A DNA stretch of 64,000 nucleotides, from the NCBI RefSeq assembly GCF_002078875.1, contig NC_034438.1, forward strand, positions 15,255,791-15,319,790, written 5' to 3'. The translations under genes were made by a program, and so were the position numbers. Under the pieces are notes generated by a model that did no database searches, was not told the DNA's origin, and saw only the letters and a program-made list of their open reading frames with translations. Below, piece by piece: positions 24,250-36,497 of the stretch. The DNA comes from Numida meleagris. Lineage: Eukaryota > Chordata > Aves > Galliformes > Numididae. The stretch's first letter is position 1. Each line of letters begins with the position of its first letter.

Positions 24250-27200
24250 TCCCAACAATACCCCAATGTTTTGGTAGGCAGGCTCCAGCCCACTTAGCCA
24301 GTGAGGAGGCATGGGTGGAATGCCAGGTATGTCTACAGAGCAAAGTAGTGCAGGCAGCCTGACGCCAGGAGAGAATAGGCAGGTACCTATTGAGTTACAG
24401 GATTTCTACAAATCTAATCCACGTGTAATGTGAGACTTATTACAGAGTCAGTCTCTGCCAGGGCTGTGAAAAGTCTGGGGATATGAACAGCCCCAGGAAC
24501 AATGATTCCAGTTAACTCATTGCAACCCAACATCAGTTGACCAAAACTAATGCTCTTTTATCCTTGTAATTCATTTCTTGAGCAGCGATTACAAGCTGTA
24601 TCTTATCAAGTATTTAATAGCAAATGCAAGAAAATACTGATAAGACTCTGGGTGACATTGTTTCTACAGCAATACTGCATATTCTAATAAGGATAGTGTT
24701 CACTGACTGTTATGAAGTATATATGTAGATTAAGCAAGATAATTTAACATGGGAAATATTTTCATACATATAAAACAGTAAAACCGTTCTGAACTGCTAA
24801 TAATACAGAGAAAGAAAATCAAATGTTTCCAGATCTTACTACAATTAAAAGACTCCTTGCTGATTTAAGGTACATTGGGAATAAACTGCAGCATTAAAAA
24901 AAGCTATGACAATCTGATACATCTCTGTTAATTTCTTCAGTCACTATAACACTGGATGAGACCTATGATTGCAGATTTGGTATCTACTCATTAGGCATCA
25001 TTTTAGTCATGAACCTCTTGCATTACATATTATTTTCATGACATGATATCATAAGTAACTTTGTCAAATAATTAAGCACAGCCTTTCTCAATCAATTAAT
25101 TTTTAATTTGGATGTTGTTGACTGTAAAAGAATTAATTTTATATTGTAGATAATGAATGCTAACATCTCCAAAAATAGTCTGTAGTCATTTGGGATATTT
25201 TTGAATGCCAGAAATTAAGAAATGTTAATATATGATCTTAAATCCACATCCATAGTTGCACCTTGCAAAAGAATAGTGTTTTTATTCCTTTCCTCAGGCT
25301 GTTTAATGGCCATATGACACCTTTAGAAAAGGTCAATGGCTACAGGGTCTGACATTATCAGTTCATCAGTGATATTCATCTGGCTATTTACTGACACATA
25401 TATTCTACTCTAGCAATCAAAAGTAAACAAGGTTTGGGAAGAATAGTGGCCCAGTCATAACAGAAGTTGAAAGCTAGTTCAGGCTAGCATTAGGAATGAC
25501 TGTTTTGCCCAATTTGTATCCATTTTGTGACTGATAAAAATTAGAAATCTCGAGATTATTTTCATTGTTTCTCCTTGTTACTAGAACTGCAATGTAAAAA
25601 TATTTTGCTGATTTGTAGATGGAACAGGCATGTGGAGAATACATTTTATATTAATATATTTGGCACAATGTCTTATTTTTAATGGATCTCCTTTTCCTAA
25701 ATGTGGAGGAAATTGACAGAGCATAAGGAATTCAAGACGTCAAATGATAAAGTAGGAAACCTAAAAACTGCATTAGCTGCCCAGATGCCTAATGTGAACA
25801 TCTTCTCAAGGCAGATCAAAAAAGAGCTTAAAATCTGCAGGAACTAGCATTGTATTCTCTGTTGAGCATCAGGTCCCAGTATGGATGTGATGAATGCTCA
25901 CTGACTGATGTTTGAGGAAAGCATAACAGGTTTCACAGAAGTTATGATGGTGTGGAGGATGCCGTGTAACTCAGCCAGTTGGAAAGTGTTAAAGACTTGA
26001 GAGTTTATTATATCTCTGTCAAGGAAAGGTCTTTGCTCAGTTTGCTCAGTTCTAGCTGGGCATCTCACTTTTGCTGTGTAGACTGGAAATACAGCATCAT
26101 AGCAAGTCTCCTATCTTGTTAAAAGACAAAACAAGAATTATCCACTTTATCGTTTATGATCTTGGGCCTGTTTCTAAAAGCCATTCCTCATATGCTCAAG
26201 CTTTTCCGAATCTTAGACCAGATGCAATGACAACCAAAGCCTGAACAAAACACAAAGTTTTGGAACATCATTTCCACTGCTTACATACAGATCCATTCAT
26301 GTCAAACAGCAAGAATAAAGTTACTGGCTCCATTAACAATGCTAGGTATTTCCTTCTGACCAAAAAAAAGAGAAAAAAATGTAATGAGAGAGAAAAGCAG
26401 TGCTGCTCCTAGATGCTTATCTTGTAGTAGTAAATGCTTGTATATTTCCTTTCTTACAAATTACTATGCAATATGTCTATAGGAACTTTTAAAGTCATCT
26501 GCTGGAGATCAGAACAAAAATTGATGCTTCAGATTTAAGTTGTCACATCAGGTCTCAGTTTGCCTAGCCTTCTTCTTTATTTATCCTTTTTATTAATCTT
26601 ACCCCTGCCTAGCCTACGTGATAGGTAAAAAGACATTGTTAATGCTTACATTGTGTAGGCCCCTTAAAAATAGCATTCAAAACTTAGAAGAGCAAGAATG
26701 TACAGGGTAATCTACAGTAATCTTCTCAACACTAGGTATGCTTTTTATTGAAATGATAATGCAGCTGAAAAGGTAGAAACCTCTAAGACATTTTTCTCTA
26801 AGATCTAAGCATGTTAACCTATGAAAGTGAGTTTGCCTTTAAAAAAAAATCTTTTAAAGCAGCAAAACAGAGAATTTCAGCGATCTCACCCAATAGGCCC
26901 TTCCAAATGTTACAAAATTCTATGTAAACTGTTAGCATTTCCTGAATTTATTACAGCTTTGCTTTTCTGTTATTCCACTCCTGGAGTCTATGAAATACAG
27001 TGTCCACGTCTTTACAACTAAATGGATAAAGATTTTTCTACATATATTACTTTTTAAAACATAAAAAAATAGTTTTTTAAAACATGCTTGGTTATTTTCC
27101 ATGTAAGTCTAGAAATTCTATCTTTCCCAAATGTCTCTTTCACTTATACTTGCCATACTTTTTTTTGCTAAAATAAATGTAAAAGCCAATCATAAGATTC

Positions 27201-27318
27201 CATATGTTTTTTTCTTCTTCTTTTTTGTTCATTTTATTTCCTTTATCTCTCTCTCTCTTTTTTTCCCTCCTGTTGGAGGCAAATCTCATAACATTTTCAT
27301 ATTAATTTAGCATCAGCT
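24250..27318. other. non-coding unique sequence, partly enhancer-like
   Basis: No gene recognised. 25000-25440 is a repeat-free stretch with AATTAATTTTTAATT, a CATATG E-box beside TTTAATGGC near 25300, and long runs without low complexity. It has the appearance of conserved non-coding DNA, but this is unverified. A CT-rich patch lies at about 27245-27265. Confidence 0.45.
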
Positions 27319-27378
27319 TTTTAAATTTAGGTAAAGTTCATTAACTCATTAAATTTAGGTAAAGTAACATTAACTCAT
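27319..27378. repeat. tandem duplication of a ~29-bp unit
   Basis: Two adjacent copies of a unit running TTAAATTTAGGTAAAG ... CATTAACTCAT, at about 27321-27349 and 27349-27378. They differ by a 1-2 base change (TT versus TAA) in the middle. The near-identity suggests a recent local duplication. Confidence 0.9.
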
Positions 27379-28001
27379 GAGTAGACATGTTTAGATATTC
27401 AGCTTCTTTCAGTGCTAATATTCACATGTGCAATTGCTCATAAACAGCATTCATGATAATCATTCAAATTTGGTATTCCAACAGATCTGCAAACTAAAGC
27501 CTTATAAGAAATAGGAAAAATCTGTCCTTTTAAAATCATGCTCTTCAACATACTGAAAACATTGTTTTCACCCCCACATTTAAAAGATACTTGTTTCAAT
27601 TTAAATGAAATTTGTGAAAAAATGTTCCTTTCTCTTTAAGATCCCTACAAGAGATGTTAAACCTGATTTTTCTGTTCCTAAACTTCTTGTAAAGACATAA
27701 ATGATAAATCTCTTGCATGTTAATTTCCAACCCACACACATTCTCTTTCCTGAAAGCCTCTGGAACTTTTCAAAAACATACAATGCACTTTATAAATAAC
27801 TCATCCAAATACTATTTAAAACACACATGAGGAATTTGGCTCAGTGACTATTATACACTATTATGTGTGTATGTAAATGTGCTGTTAGGAAGAGGTGTGT
27901 GGTGAGCTGCGGTAGCTGACTAATAAGAAAATGATACAGCTAAGAGTGAAGCCACACTAAGGTAGTCATCAAGTCTGTTTAACTGCTGAACCCTTTTTTT
28001 T
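27379..28001. other. non-coding spacer
   Basis: AT-rich sequence. A 60-codon minus-strand frame at 27601-27783 has no recognisable content. Confidence 0.5.
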
Positions 28002-28371
28002 TTGTGCTTTCCAAGAAATTCATTGAATTTCTTGATTCCTAGCCAACATCCTCAAGGTCCAGGCTCAGGTCACATCTTGGACATGGTTTTTGGAGGGTAC
28101 AGACAACACAAACTATTTGTCTCTGCTAACCAGTCTTTCCTGGTCTCACATTTGGAAGAACAGAGCTCAGTATTTGCTGTCAAACTGGGCTTGCAGCACA
28201 GCCCACACTCAGCCTGTCCAGACTGTTCCATGCTACCTGGCTTGCCTGTGCACCCAGCTCTATGCTCTGGAGTTTGGGTGGCCTTTTCATGGAGGCCTGG
28301 TGGTCCATGTGGATGGATGGCCAGTTAGTTTTTCAGAGTGGCCTTTGATCTATCCAGCATTAACTATCTAA
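28002..28371 (+). pseudogene. possible very old LINE endonuclease remnant (weak)
   Basis: This GC-richer stretch is open in two + frames (108 codons from 28002; 93 from 28090). The first contains GPGSGHILDMVFGGY followed about 10 residues later by SANQSFLVSHL. That resembles, loosely, the GHTLDLVF ... SDHFLV pattern near the end of the AP endonuclease domain of CR1/L2-like LINEs. The match is by eye and short, and the rest of the frame does not continue it. The dual open frames may instead reflect composition. Confidence 0.2.
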
Positions 28372-31300
28372 GTGTACATGGTAGCTAATACTTAATGTCC
28401 TGATTTGCAAGCCTGCTGTTTTTGACAATTTTTTCTACCATACTGTTGGCAGAAGTTTAGACTCTCTAGGAGTTTTTCTCTCAGCAATGAAACTAAAGTC
28501 TGAGGATCAGTGCCAATGTTCGCAAAAGTATGTTGTTCTGTTTTGTGTGATTCAATGAAGTTTCTATGTAAATGCCTGGGAAATATGTGTTTTCTATGTT
28601 TTGCTACACGTGGCTTTAATTAAAAAAAAAAAAAAAGCAAAAGAACTCCTTGAAAAAAGTTTTCAGTCACAAATGCTAAAACAGGAGTAGGATGTGGTAA
28701 AGTTGGCTACAAATTGCTTTCAACTAAATTGTTTGTAGCTTCAGAAAAGCTGTGTTTTTCAAAGCTCGTGCTGGTCTTTAGCCACTTTACATCAGGAACA
28801 GATTCTATGAATAAAGAAGAAAGGAAGTTCTCCACAACATTGTCTTTTGCTTCACATCCTTAGGCACAAGGGCTGTCTCCATTGTAAGTGACTCTGATGA
28901 GTCTGTCTTCTTTAGCTCAAACCAGAAAGCAGCAACCTCCTGCCCCAGAGACAAATATCTGCACTGATGATCTCTCTCCAAGGGTGAAGAGGGATCTGTG
29001 CTAATCTCCATCACAGCTCAGTTGCAGAATGGGGCTGATTATTTACTTCCAGCTCTTATGAGGAGCAATAGAAACCAGATTTACCATTTTAGAGAAACAT
29101 GGTTCATCCTTTTGCACCACTGTATTGGATTGCTTGCAGATTTGAGCATTGCTCACTGCTTCCTCTTGTCTTTTGATTTCTGTTTCCAAGCTTTGTTTTG
29201 CAATTGTTGTCACTTAGTTTTCTTTTAATTTTATTGGAGGCAGATGTTATCGCAGGATCAAATTATTTGAGACTCTGGGATTCCCAGCAGAAATTGAAAT
29301 GCCTTTGCCTTAATCTGGTTGTGCTTTCACTTAACTCTGGCCATTTTGCATAGAACCTGAGTCAGCTAATGCTCAGCTGTTGTGTCAGGAGCACTGCCAC
29401 CTGCCCAGCCCTGGCATCCTGGGATGACAAATGTCATCAATTGCCTCCAGCATAAATGAACGGGCCACTTAACTTGAATAACAGTTTATGTTTCTTAATG
29501 GTAACCTAAAGATGAGCCTTTTAAGTTAGATCTTCTTCAGATTCACACTCTGATAAAGGACAACATTTGCAAATATTAAACAAAGACCCAGATAAAAGTG
29601 TGATGTAGCCACATCCACTCCTTAATGTAAGAAAAGCAAAAATAATGATTAATACCATCAACATTGCCCAACTTGTTTAAAAGGCTTGCATTTCTCCTGC
29701 TCAGCCATGGGAGAGTTTCTTCCAGAGAACCTGTGATAACCAGTCATAAAATCTCTTCCAGCACTGCTTGAAGGTATTGGCAGTCTCCCAGAATATTTCC
29801 AGAAATGCAAGACCAGATACTCACCATGAACAGGCAGCTGGAAAAGGCTAACATAAAGCAATAGCAGCATATAAACCGTGAATGAGAATTCTTATTTATA
29901 AAAGTTGGTTGCAGTTATCTTTCCAGTAGTATAAGGGTTGCAGGGAGCCTAGCAGCTGAAGCTGAAATGGTCTGCTAATTCATTTACTCATTTACACATA
30001 GAGCTGAGTTTGGCTAGAGCCTGATTTGCAACTAGAGGGGAAAAATCATGAGTGAAATATACATCCTTTTGTATTGAAAATAATGATAACTCTTAGGAAA
30101 CTCTGGAAATAATGATAAATCCCTGCTCCAGACATAGCAGTGTGATCTGGTTTTATAATTAACTAAATCATTCATTTTTACTCATACAGATTGCTTCATA
30201 TTCAGACATAGTTTAAAACAATACAATAACATTATTTACAGGCACTTACTATGTATTTGCAAATTAATACCCCCATTTTGAATTTTCTTGTACAATGCAG
30301 AAAAATGAGATCACTTTGCATTTCTTGTTCACCCTTTCTACATCCTAAAGGGAACTGTTCATCCAGGTGTGAGATAATAAATTTTCAGCCAGTTTTGATC
30401 CCATGACTTCCTTTCTTTGGGTGGGAAAAAATTTTCTGAAAGACAAAGCTACATTCTTTAGTGAAAGCTAAACCAAAAATCTTTGTTTCATCAGGAAATA
30501 CACTAATAAATTCATTCTTTCCTATGCTTAATCATTTCATTAATGTCTTTACCAGGTTTTAAGAACACTGTTACCTAGCAGAACTGTATTTGTGATGTAT
30601 GAATATTCAAATTAATTCACAGTGTTAGCAACTCTGATCTTAGGACTTCTCTTGGTGTGCTACACCTCCTGTTAGAAGTCCTCCTGGATTGTCATTTCCC
30701 AAAAGCTTAAGACTGATTTTTTCTTAGTTTTCATCTTCATGCTTGCAAATTGAACAAAAGCAAACTACTAGTAATAAAATATGAATTATGCATATTTTTG
30801 TTAATGAAAGTAAATTATTCCACCATGTATACCATTGATAAGTCACATCATCAAAATTTATATACATATTATATATTTATTTATACTTATTTCTATTTAT
30901 GGACTTTTTTCAACCATGTATTACAAATAAAACTGTTTAAGAATGTAAGTTTTTAACTAAATGACAGTATTTTAACTGGAACTGTTTTCTAGCTGAGAAG
31001 GACCTGATTTTTTGCTATCTGATTCTTATTTTATAAAATCAGTTGGATAAGTGCAATTATAGATGTGGCATATAAGGTTTTGGTTCTCAAGTAGTGACTT
31101 TAACTTATTTTGTAGAATTTTATAAATGTAACCCAGATGAGGATGTTCCCTGATGTTATAATGTGCTGTTAGCGTAAGCAAAATAGACATCTGCTTAATC
31201 TCTGTGGTAGTTAAACAGCAGCATCACAGCCTCTGCTTTTTACCCTGTCCTGGAATGACAGACTGATTTTTGCTGAGAAGGGTCAGTGCAGCAGTGACAA

Positions 31301-34300
31301 CGGCTGTGCTGAGTATGTGGCATCACCACAGCCATCCCATTTCTTCAAGTGGAAAGCCCAAGTCTACCAGCAGCTCTCCTTCCCACCTCTTTGTGTCTCC
31401 ATCAGCACAGGTTCTGCCCCACTCCTGAGGAGACTCGTGCAGTTTTACTTGTAGTTCTTTCAGGTTCTGTGGAAATATGACTGTGACAGCAGTTTGGACT
31501 GTATTTTGTTTGAACCGTCTGGTAGGCAACTGGATTTAAACGTTGTTGTTTATTTCCTAAAAGGTAGGGCTTAAGACAAATACTTGAAACAAATGTTTGA
31601 GTCTTGGCTTCATCTTCCTGTCTCTTGCCAATGTAAATAAATAGTTTTTCTGTGTAGCTGAGGACGCATGACTACACTTAAAAGTAGTTATGGTACAAAC
31701 CAAGTGAGATACATTTACTCTGAAGTGTCGGGGGAAGAAAAAAAAAGCAAAATTAGTCTCGTGTTTTAGGCATATATAATTGCACATGCACTTAATTGCT
31801 GTTGTGACCGTTCCATTTTTCCCACTTGCACATGATGGACCTATAGTTCTGACTCTGTCTGCTCAGTGGAAAGAAGGAATAAAAAGCTTCTGCCCTACTT
31901 TTCAGATCTTATTCAAAAGCATTTCTTATTAGTATTGTGGGAAAATGTGGGAACTTAAGAAGGATGTGGCTCTTGTCTGTCTACACTGCTTGCCCAGTGG
32001 GATGCTGAAGAACTCATGGCGTACTCTAAGTGAATGGCATTTTAGTATCACCGAAGCGTTGTCTGACTTCTTTCTCCATAATAACGTGAGTTCTCCTACA
32101 CATCTTAGAATATTGACTGCTACACAGTCCATAACTGGATCCTCCACTAATAGTGGATCTTTATATGTTCCAGTAGTTACTTAAAGTGTCAAAAACTACC
32201 TTATGTTTAAGAAAGTTGGTGAGTTATTTTAGGGCTTCTCTTTTGCTGTAAAGGCAGAGTCAGTGGTTGTCACACAACAGGTCTCCTTTGCTCCCAGAAC
32301 ACAGAGAAAAAAAATCTGTTTCAAGTTCAGCTAAAATCTATTTAATTCAAGTCATGACACCTCATCCTGTTTAATTCTGAAGATTATATTTCAGATCTAA
32401 TGCATTGGCAAAAGTGGCCACAAGTCCCAGTGTGGGGTGAGCTGCTCCCCTCCCAGCTCTAGGAATTTTGGCATTTGTCTAGATCATCTGTGGACTAGCT
32501 GTGGACAGCAGAACATCAAGGTATTTTTCTCATCATCATTTATTTGTAGACATGGAGTAAGCACTTCCATAAGAGAAAGGCATCAGCAACAGTGTCATCA
32601 TAGCAGTATTCTGGTCCGACGACTGAATGTTACAATGGTGCTTTATATATTCAGCAGGTTGTCTGCTCCTACACATCTGATGGCAATGTGCAAAATTCAG
32701 ACTTCAACATCCATTATAGAGGTGCAGTTCTGCCCATATGAATGGCAACATATGCACACAGAGAAAATGATATGAAGTGCTTCTTCCTTGCCCTGTGTGG
32801 AAAATGAAGACAATCTGTATTATTTCAGTTGAAGTTTCAATATGCTGCTTTTATTTTCAAAACATCAGTAAAACAGCCAACTCTGTTTAGCTCAATTCCT
32901 ATTTTGATCTGAACGATGTTGCATTATTCTGCCAGATTTTTATCATTTTTCATTGCTTAAAGTTAACATCTAAATTAGCAAGAATTTTTTTCCATGCTGA
33001 CAGGAGTAATGTTAGACTATGACAAACATTGCAAAAAAACAGCCATTCTAGGGAATGTGTAACGGGGGACATTCTTAAACTTTGTGCCTTTGTAGACAAA
33101 TTAAGCTGTTACATTGAGAGTCATCTGTACTTAAACTGTATATTTTTATCAGTGTAAGACTTCTTGTGAATGGCCTCTTCTTGTTCAAAGATATAGTCTT
33201 TTTCAGTTTTTCTTGTTTGATCTTAACAAACACAGAAGTATTCACTCACATCCTGAATGAGGATGTCAGGACAGAAATCATACAAGCACCAATATTACTG
33301 ATACAATTTTTCCCTGGAAACAAGCCATGCATCTTTCATGACTTAGAAAAGCCTGTATTAAGGCCTTAAGATAATTAAGATATTAATGGATGAGATGAAA
33401 ACACATGAGTTTGCATGCTCTAAAAACATAAATTATGAGGAATTTCTATCAGCATCTTTATCAGAAATATGTGAGTAAGTTTACATATTTGTCTTTAAAA
33501 ATGAGAAGTAAAATAAAAATAAATCTGAGATTGCGTCAGCTATTTTCAAAGGTTTCATAAACATTATGCAGTGGATCACCAATGAATGGCCTTGGAAACT
33601 CACAGGCCTGAACACTCATGTTTATTCTTAAATTAAAGATTGGGAGAGTTAGAAGAAACATCTTATAGATGTTTCTACCTGCAACCTTCACTAATAAGAG
33701 ACCAAACAAGTTATTTTGGTATTGGTCATCAGGTTAAATCATACTCATACAGAAGTTGAAAATAATATTCTAAATTCTGCTGCAGTACAGACATAGCCAA
33801 AGCTTTCCATGATATTTCAGGCCTCAGAATATGGGTCTCAGTAGCACAGAACTACGTGACTCGTTCTCGTTCTTGAAAATTCAGCCCCAAAAGAAAAAAT
33901 AGAAGGCAGACTATAGTAGTCCCAAATTTTATGAATACAAGCATTTTGAGCTTATGATTTGTTGGTTTTATAGCTTTAAATTAGAAGTCTAAAATGGACA
34001 CAGTTAATTTTGCACTAAATTTCCCTTTCTCTCTCTGGTTGCTGAGGAAGACAAAATGCTCAACACTAGAACTTGTGATAGTGTTGAGTGTTGCTAAATA
34101 AAATAAGGTCAATTTGTCCACCTTCATTTTCAACAATTGTTGAAAAGATCTCTAAAATAAAGAAAGGTGAGTACTCAAGATTCAAATTTCAAATTTGTGA
34201 AGGCTTTGGCCCTTTTTTTGGTCACATCTCTATTAATGAACGGGCTGTGACAATCTTCTCTCATGTTGCTGGAGAAATTGGAAGAAAACAAAGAATGGCA

Positions 34301-35893
34301 GAACAGAATGAACTGAAGACTCTCAGGCGGTTGAAATTTTATAAGTCATCACAGGGAAGATGAATTGGTAGGCAAAGGTCAGGTGAGATGGTCAAAGGTG
34401 AATATAAATAAATGGGATGGTTCTACAATTTATCATGTGGCTATCACCTCTACATACGCTATATCTGTCCATCCATCTTGTCCTTGGATCTAGCTACACT
34501 GCTTGTATATCTAAAAAGATAGGATGAATCAAATGAAAAGACATAAGCTTGTAAATAGATGTCTACTCTTTCTTATGCTAATCTTTTCCTGGGTCTCAGT
34601 CTGTATCTATCCTGAGTAACAGGATAACTACATAATAACTTTTAGCTACAATCACACTTAGAAATCACTAAAGCCAGTCAGCTCATTAGCCCAAAATCTT
34701 TTAAGAAAACAATTTGGTGTAGAAAGACTAGCACTGAAAGGTCTCTAAGAATGAGCACAATTATTCAGTAGGCAGCAGTTCTGAACTGAAAGGCTGTAAT
34801 CTTTCCTAAGAAGTTTTCTAAAATATTGCTGAAGAAACATGTTAATTTTTGAAGATCTTTTTTTCTGCTAATCTGAATTTCAAGTATTATTTAGGCATTT
34901 TCTGTAGACTGGAGACCTTGATTATCTTTATTAATCAAACCCTAGTAGGATTTCCAAATTTCAGAAGTTTACTCAAGTGTTCTATCTGAAAAATATTTTA
35001 GTTCTAAACAATGAATTAGTCTTTAATACGTAATTAGTGGAATTAGCATGATTTCAAGTTAAAAGCTATATAGAAAGAAAAGAATGTCATTTTCCAGTTT
35101 CAAAGTAGCAAAACAATGTTTCACCATCATATCTATTCCTCAATTCCCTATTCAAGATACCAGGCCATTTTCAGCAGATAATATTGGTACATTTTATTTT
35201 AAAAAAAATTAAAAATAAAAAAATCCCAAATACACATAGTACTGATCCATACAGAAAATATTCTTATTGCCTTGTGTGGAGTTTTGACAAAGAAGAGTAA
35301 ATTCCAAAATCTAAATATTTAATTCAATTTTGTTTCTTCCTCATTAGGGAGCACTTGCTGTCATGGATAAATGAACCCAATATGAACTAGATGGGCATTT
35401 AAAAGAGTTATGAATCTGACCTCTAAAGGGTAAAACACAAAGAATCAAGAAAGATGATGAAACTATGCTGCCAGGCGACCATACTTCACTTAGTTATTCT
35501 TTTTATTGTCCTCCAAAAGAGTTATTTTATCAGTAATCCTTACAGAGATTTCAGTACTGCCTCATCTAGGAAAGAGCAAAAATATATTTCACAAACATTT
35601 GTAGTTTGACTCATCAACTAACTGGCCAACTCCCTTGACTGGCCAGTGTAGGAAGGTCATCAGGCTAGGAAGATTGTTCATAACAGGCGTTCAGTTATTA
35701 CTAACACTAACGTACTGTAACTGTTTCCAGGCAAGCCTCTTCTCTCTTTGTAAAATACATCCTACTTTCAAAATTTTATGAAGGCTTAAGCTAAAATTTC
35801 AAAGATCAAGACCATTAATATGCAGTTTGCAAAGGTTTCACTGAGAGCAGAGAGCTAAGCTCCCATTGGTTATAATTCTATTTCCCCCAAAAT
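28372..35893. other. non-coding unique sequence, no gene seen
   Basis: About 7.5 kb of AT-rich DNA. A15 run at 28622-28636. 29330-29520 is a less AT-rich block with TGAGTCA (AP-1/MAF core) at 29358-29364 and CAGCTG E-box at 29374-29379, possibly regulatory. 30750-30900 is very AT-rich. Frames at 32437-32775 (112 codons) and 34088-34363 (91 codons) have no recognisable homology. Scattered short inverted repeats look like chance. Confidence 0.5.
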
Positions 35894-36497
35894 AATCAAA
35901 GAATCTTAGAATCATAGAATCACCAGGGTTGGAAAAGACCTCCAAGATCATCCAGTTCAACTGTCCACCTACCATCAATATTTCCCACTAAACCATACCC
36001 CTTAGTACAACATCTAAATGTTTCCTGAACACCTCCAGGGACAGTGACAACCACCTCCCTGGGCAGCCCATTCCAGCACTTAACTACTCTTTCAGTCAGT
36101 TTTTCCTAACATCCAAACCATATCTCTCCTGCTGCAACTTGAGGCTATTCCCTCTAGTCCTATCACTAGTTTCGAGGGAGAAGATGCTGACTGTCACCTT
36201 GCCACAACCTCCTTTCAAGTAGTTGTAGAGAGTGATAATCTCTCCCCTGAGCCTCCTCTGCTCCAGGCTGAACAATCCCAGCTCCCTCAGCCGCTCCTCG
36301 TAAGACTTGTGCTCCAGACCCCTCACCAGCTTCCCTGCCTTTCTCTGAATATGCTCCAGGGCCTCAATGTCTTTCTTGTAGTGAGAGACCCAAAAACAGA
36401 ACACAGTACTTGAGGTGAAGCCTCAGGAGAGCTGAGTAGTGAGGGACAGTCACTTCCCTGCTCCTACTGACTGCGCTATTTCTAATATAAGCAATAA
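35894..36497 (-). mobile_element. CR1 LINE, 5'-truncated, minus strand
   Basis: Read on the minus strand, this is CR1 from the ORF2 C-terminal region through the 3' UTR to the tail. The left edge has the reverse complement of the ATTCTATGATTCTAAGATTC tail, the CR1 hallmark. The body includes the region encoding [21 protein letters not shown]. Homology fades near 36497, the 5' truncation point. About 600 bp is a typical length for a dead CR1 insertion. Confidence 0.93.
36096..36404 (-). pseudogene. CR1 ORF2 C-terminal remnant
   Basis: A 102-residue frame with the end of CR1 ORF2: [48 protein letters not shown], then [23 protein letters not shown]. It stops at TGA right where the family continues with the FFT..RVV-W segment, which is followed here in altered frame. 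The reverse-transcriptase catalytic core is missing because of 5' truncation. The fragment is not functional. Confidence 0.9.

Noticed and set aside
32437..32775. 112-codon + strand frame
   Set aside because: No family resemblance; length expected by chance in this much sequence.
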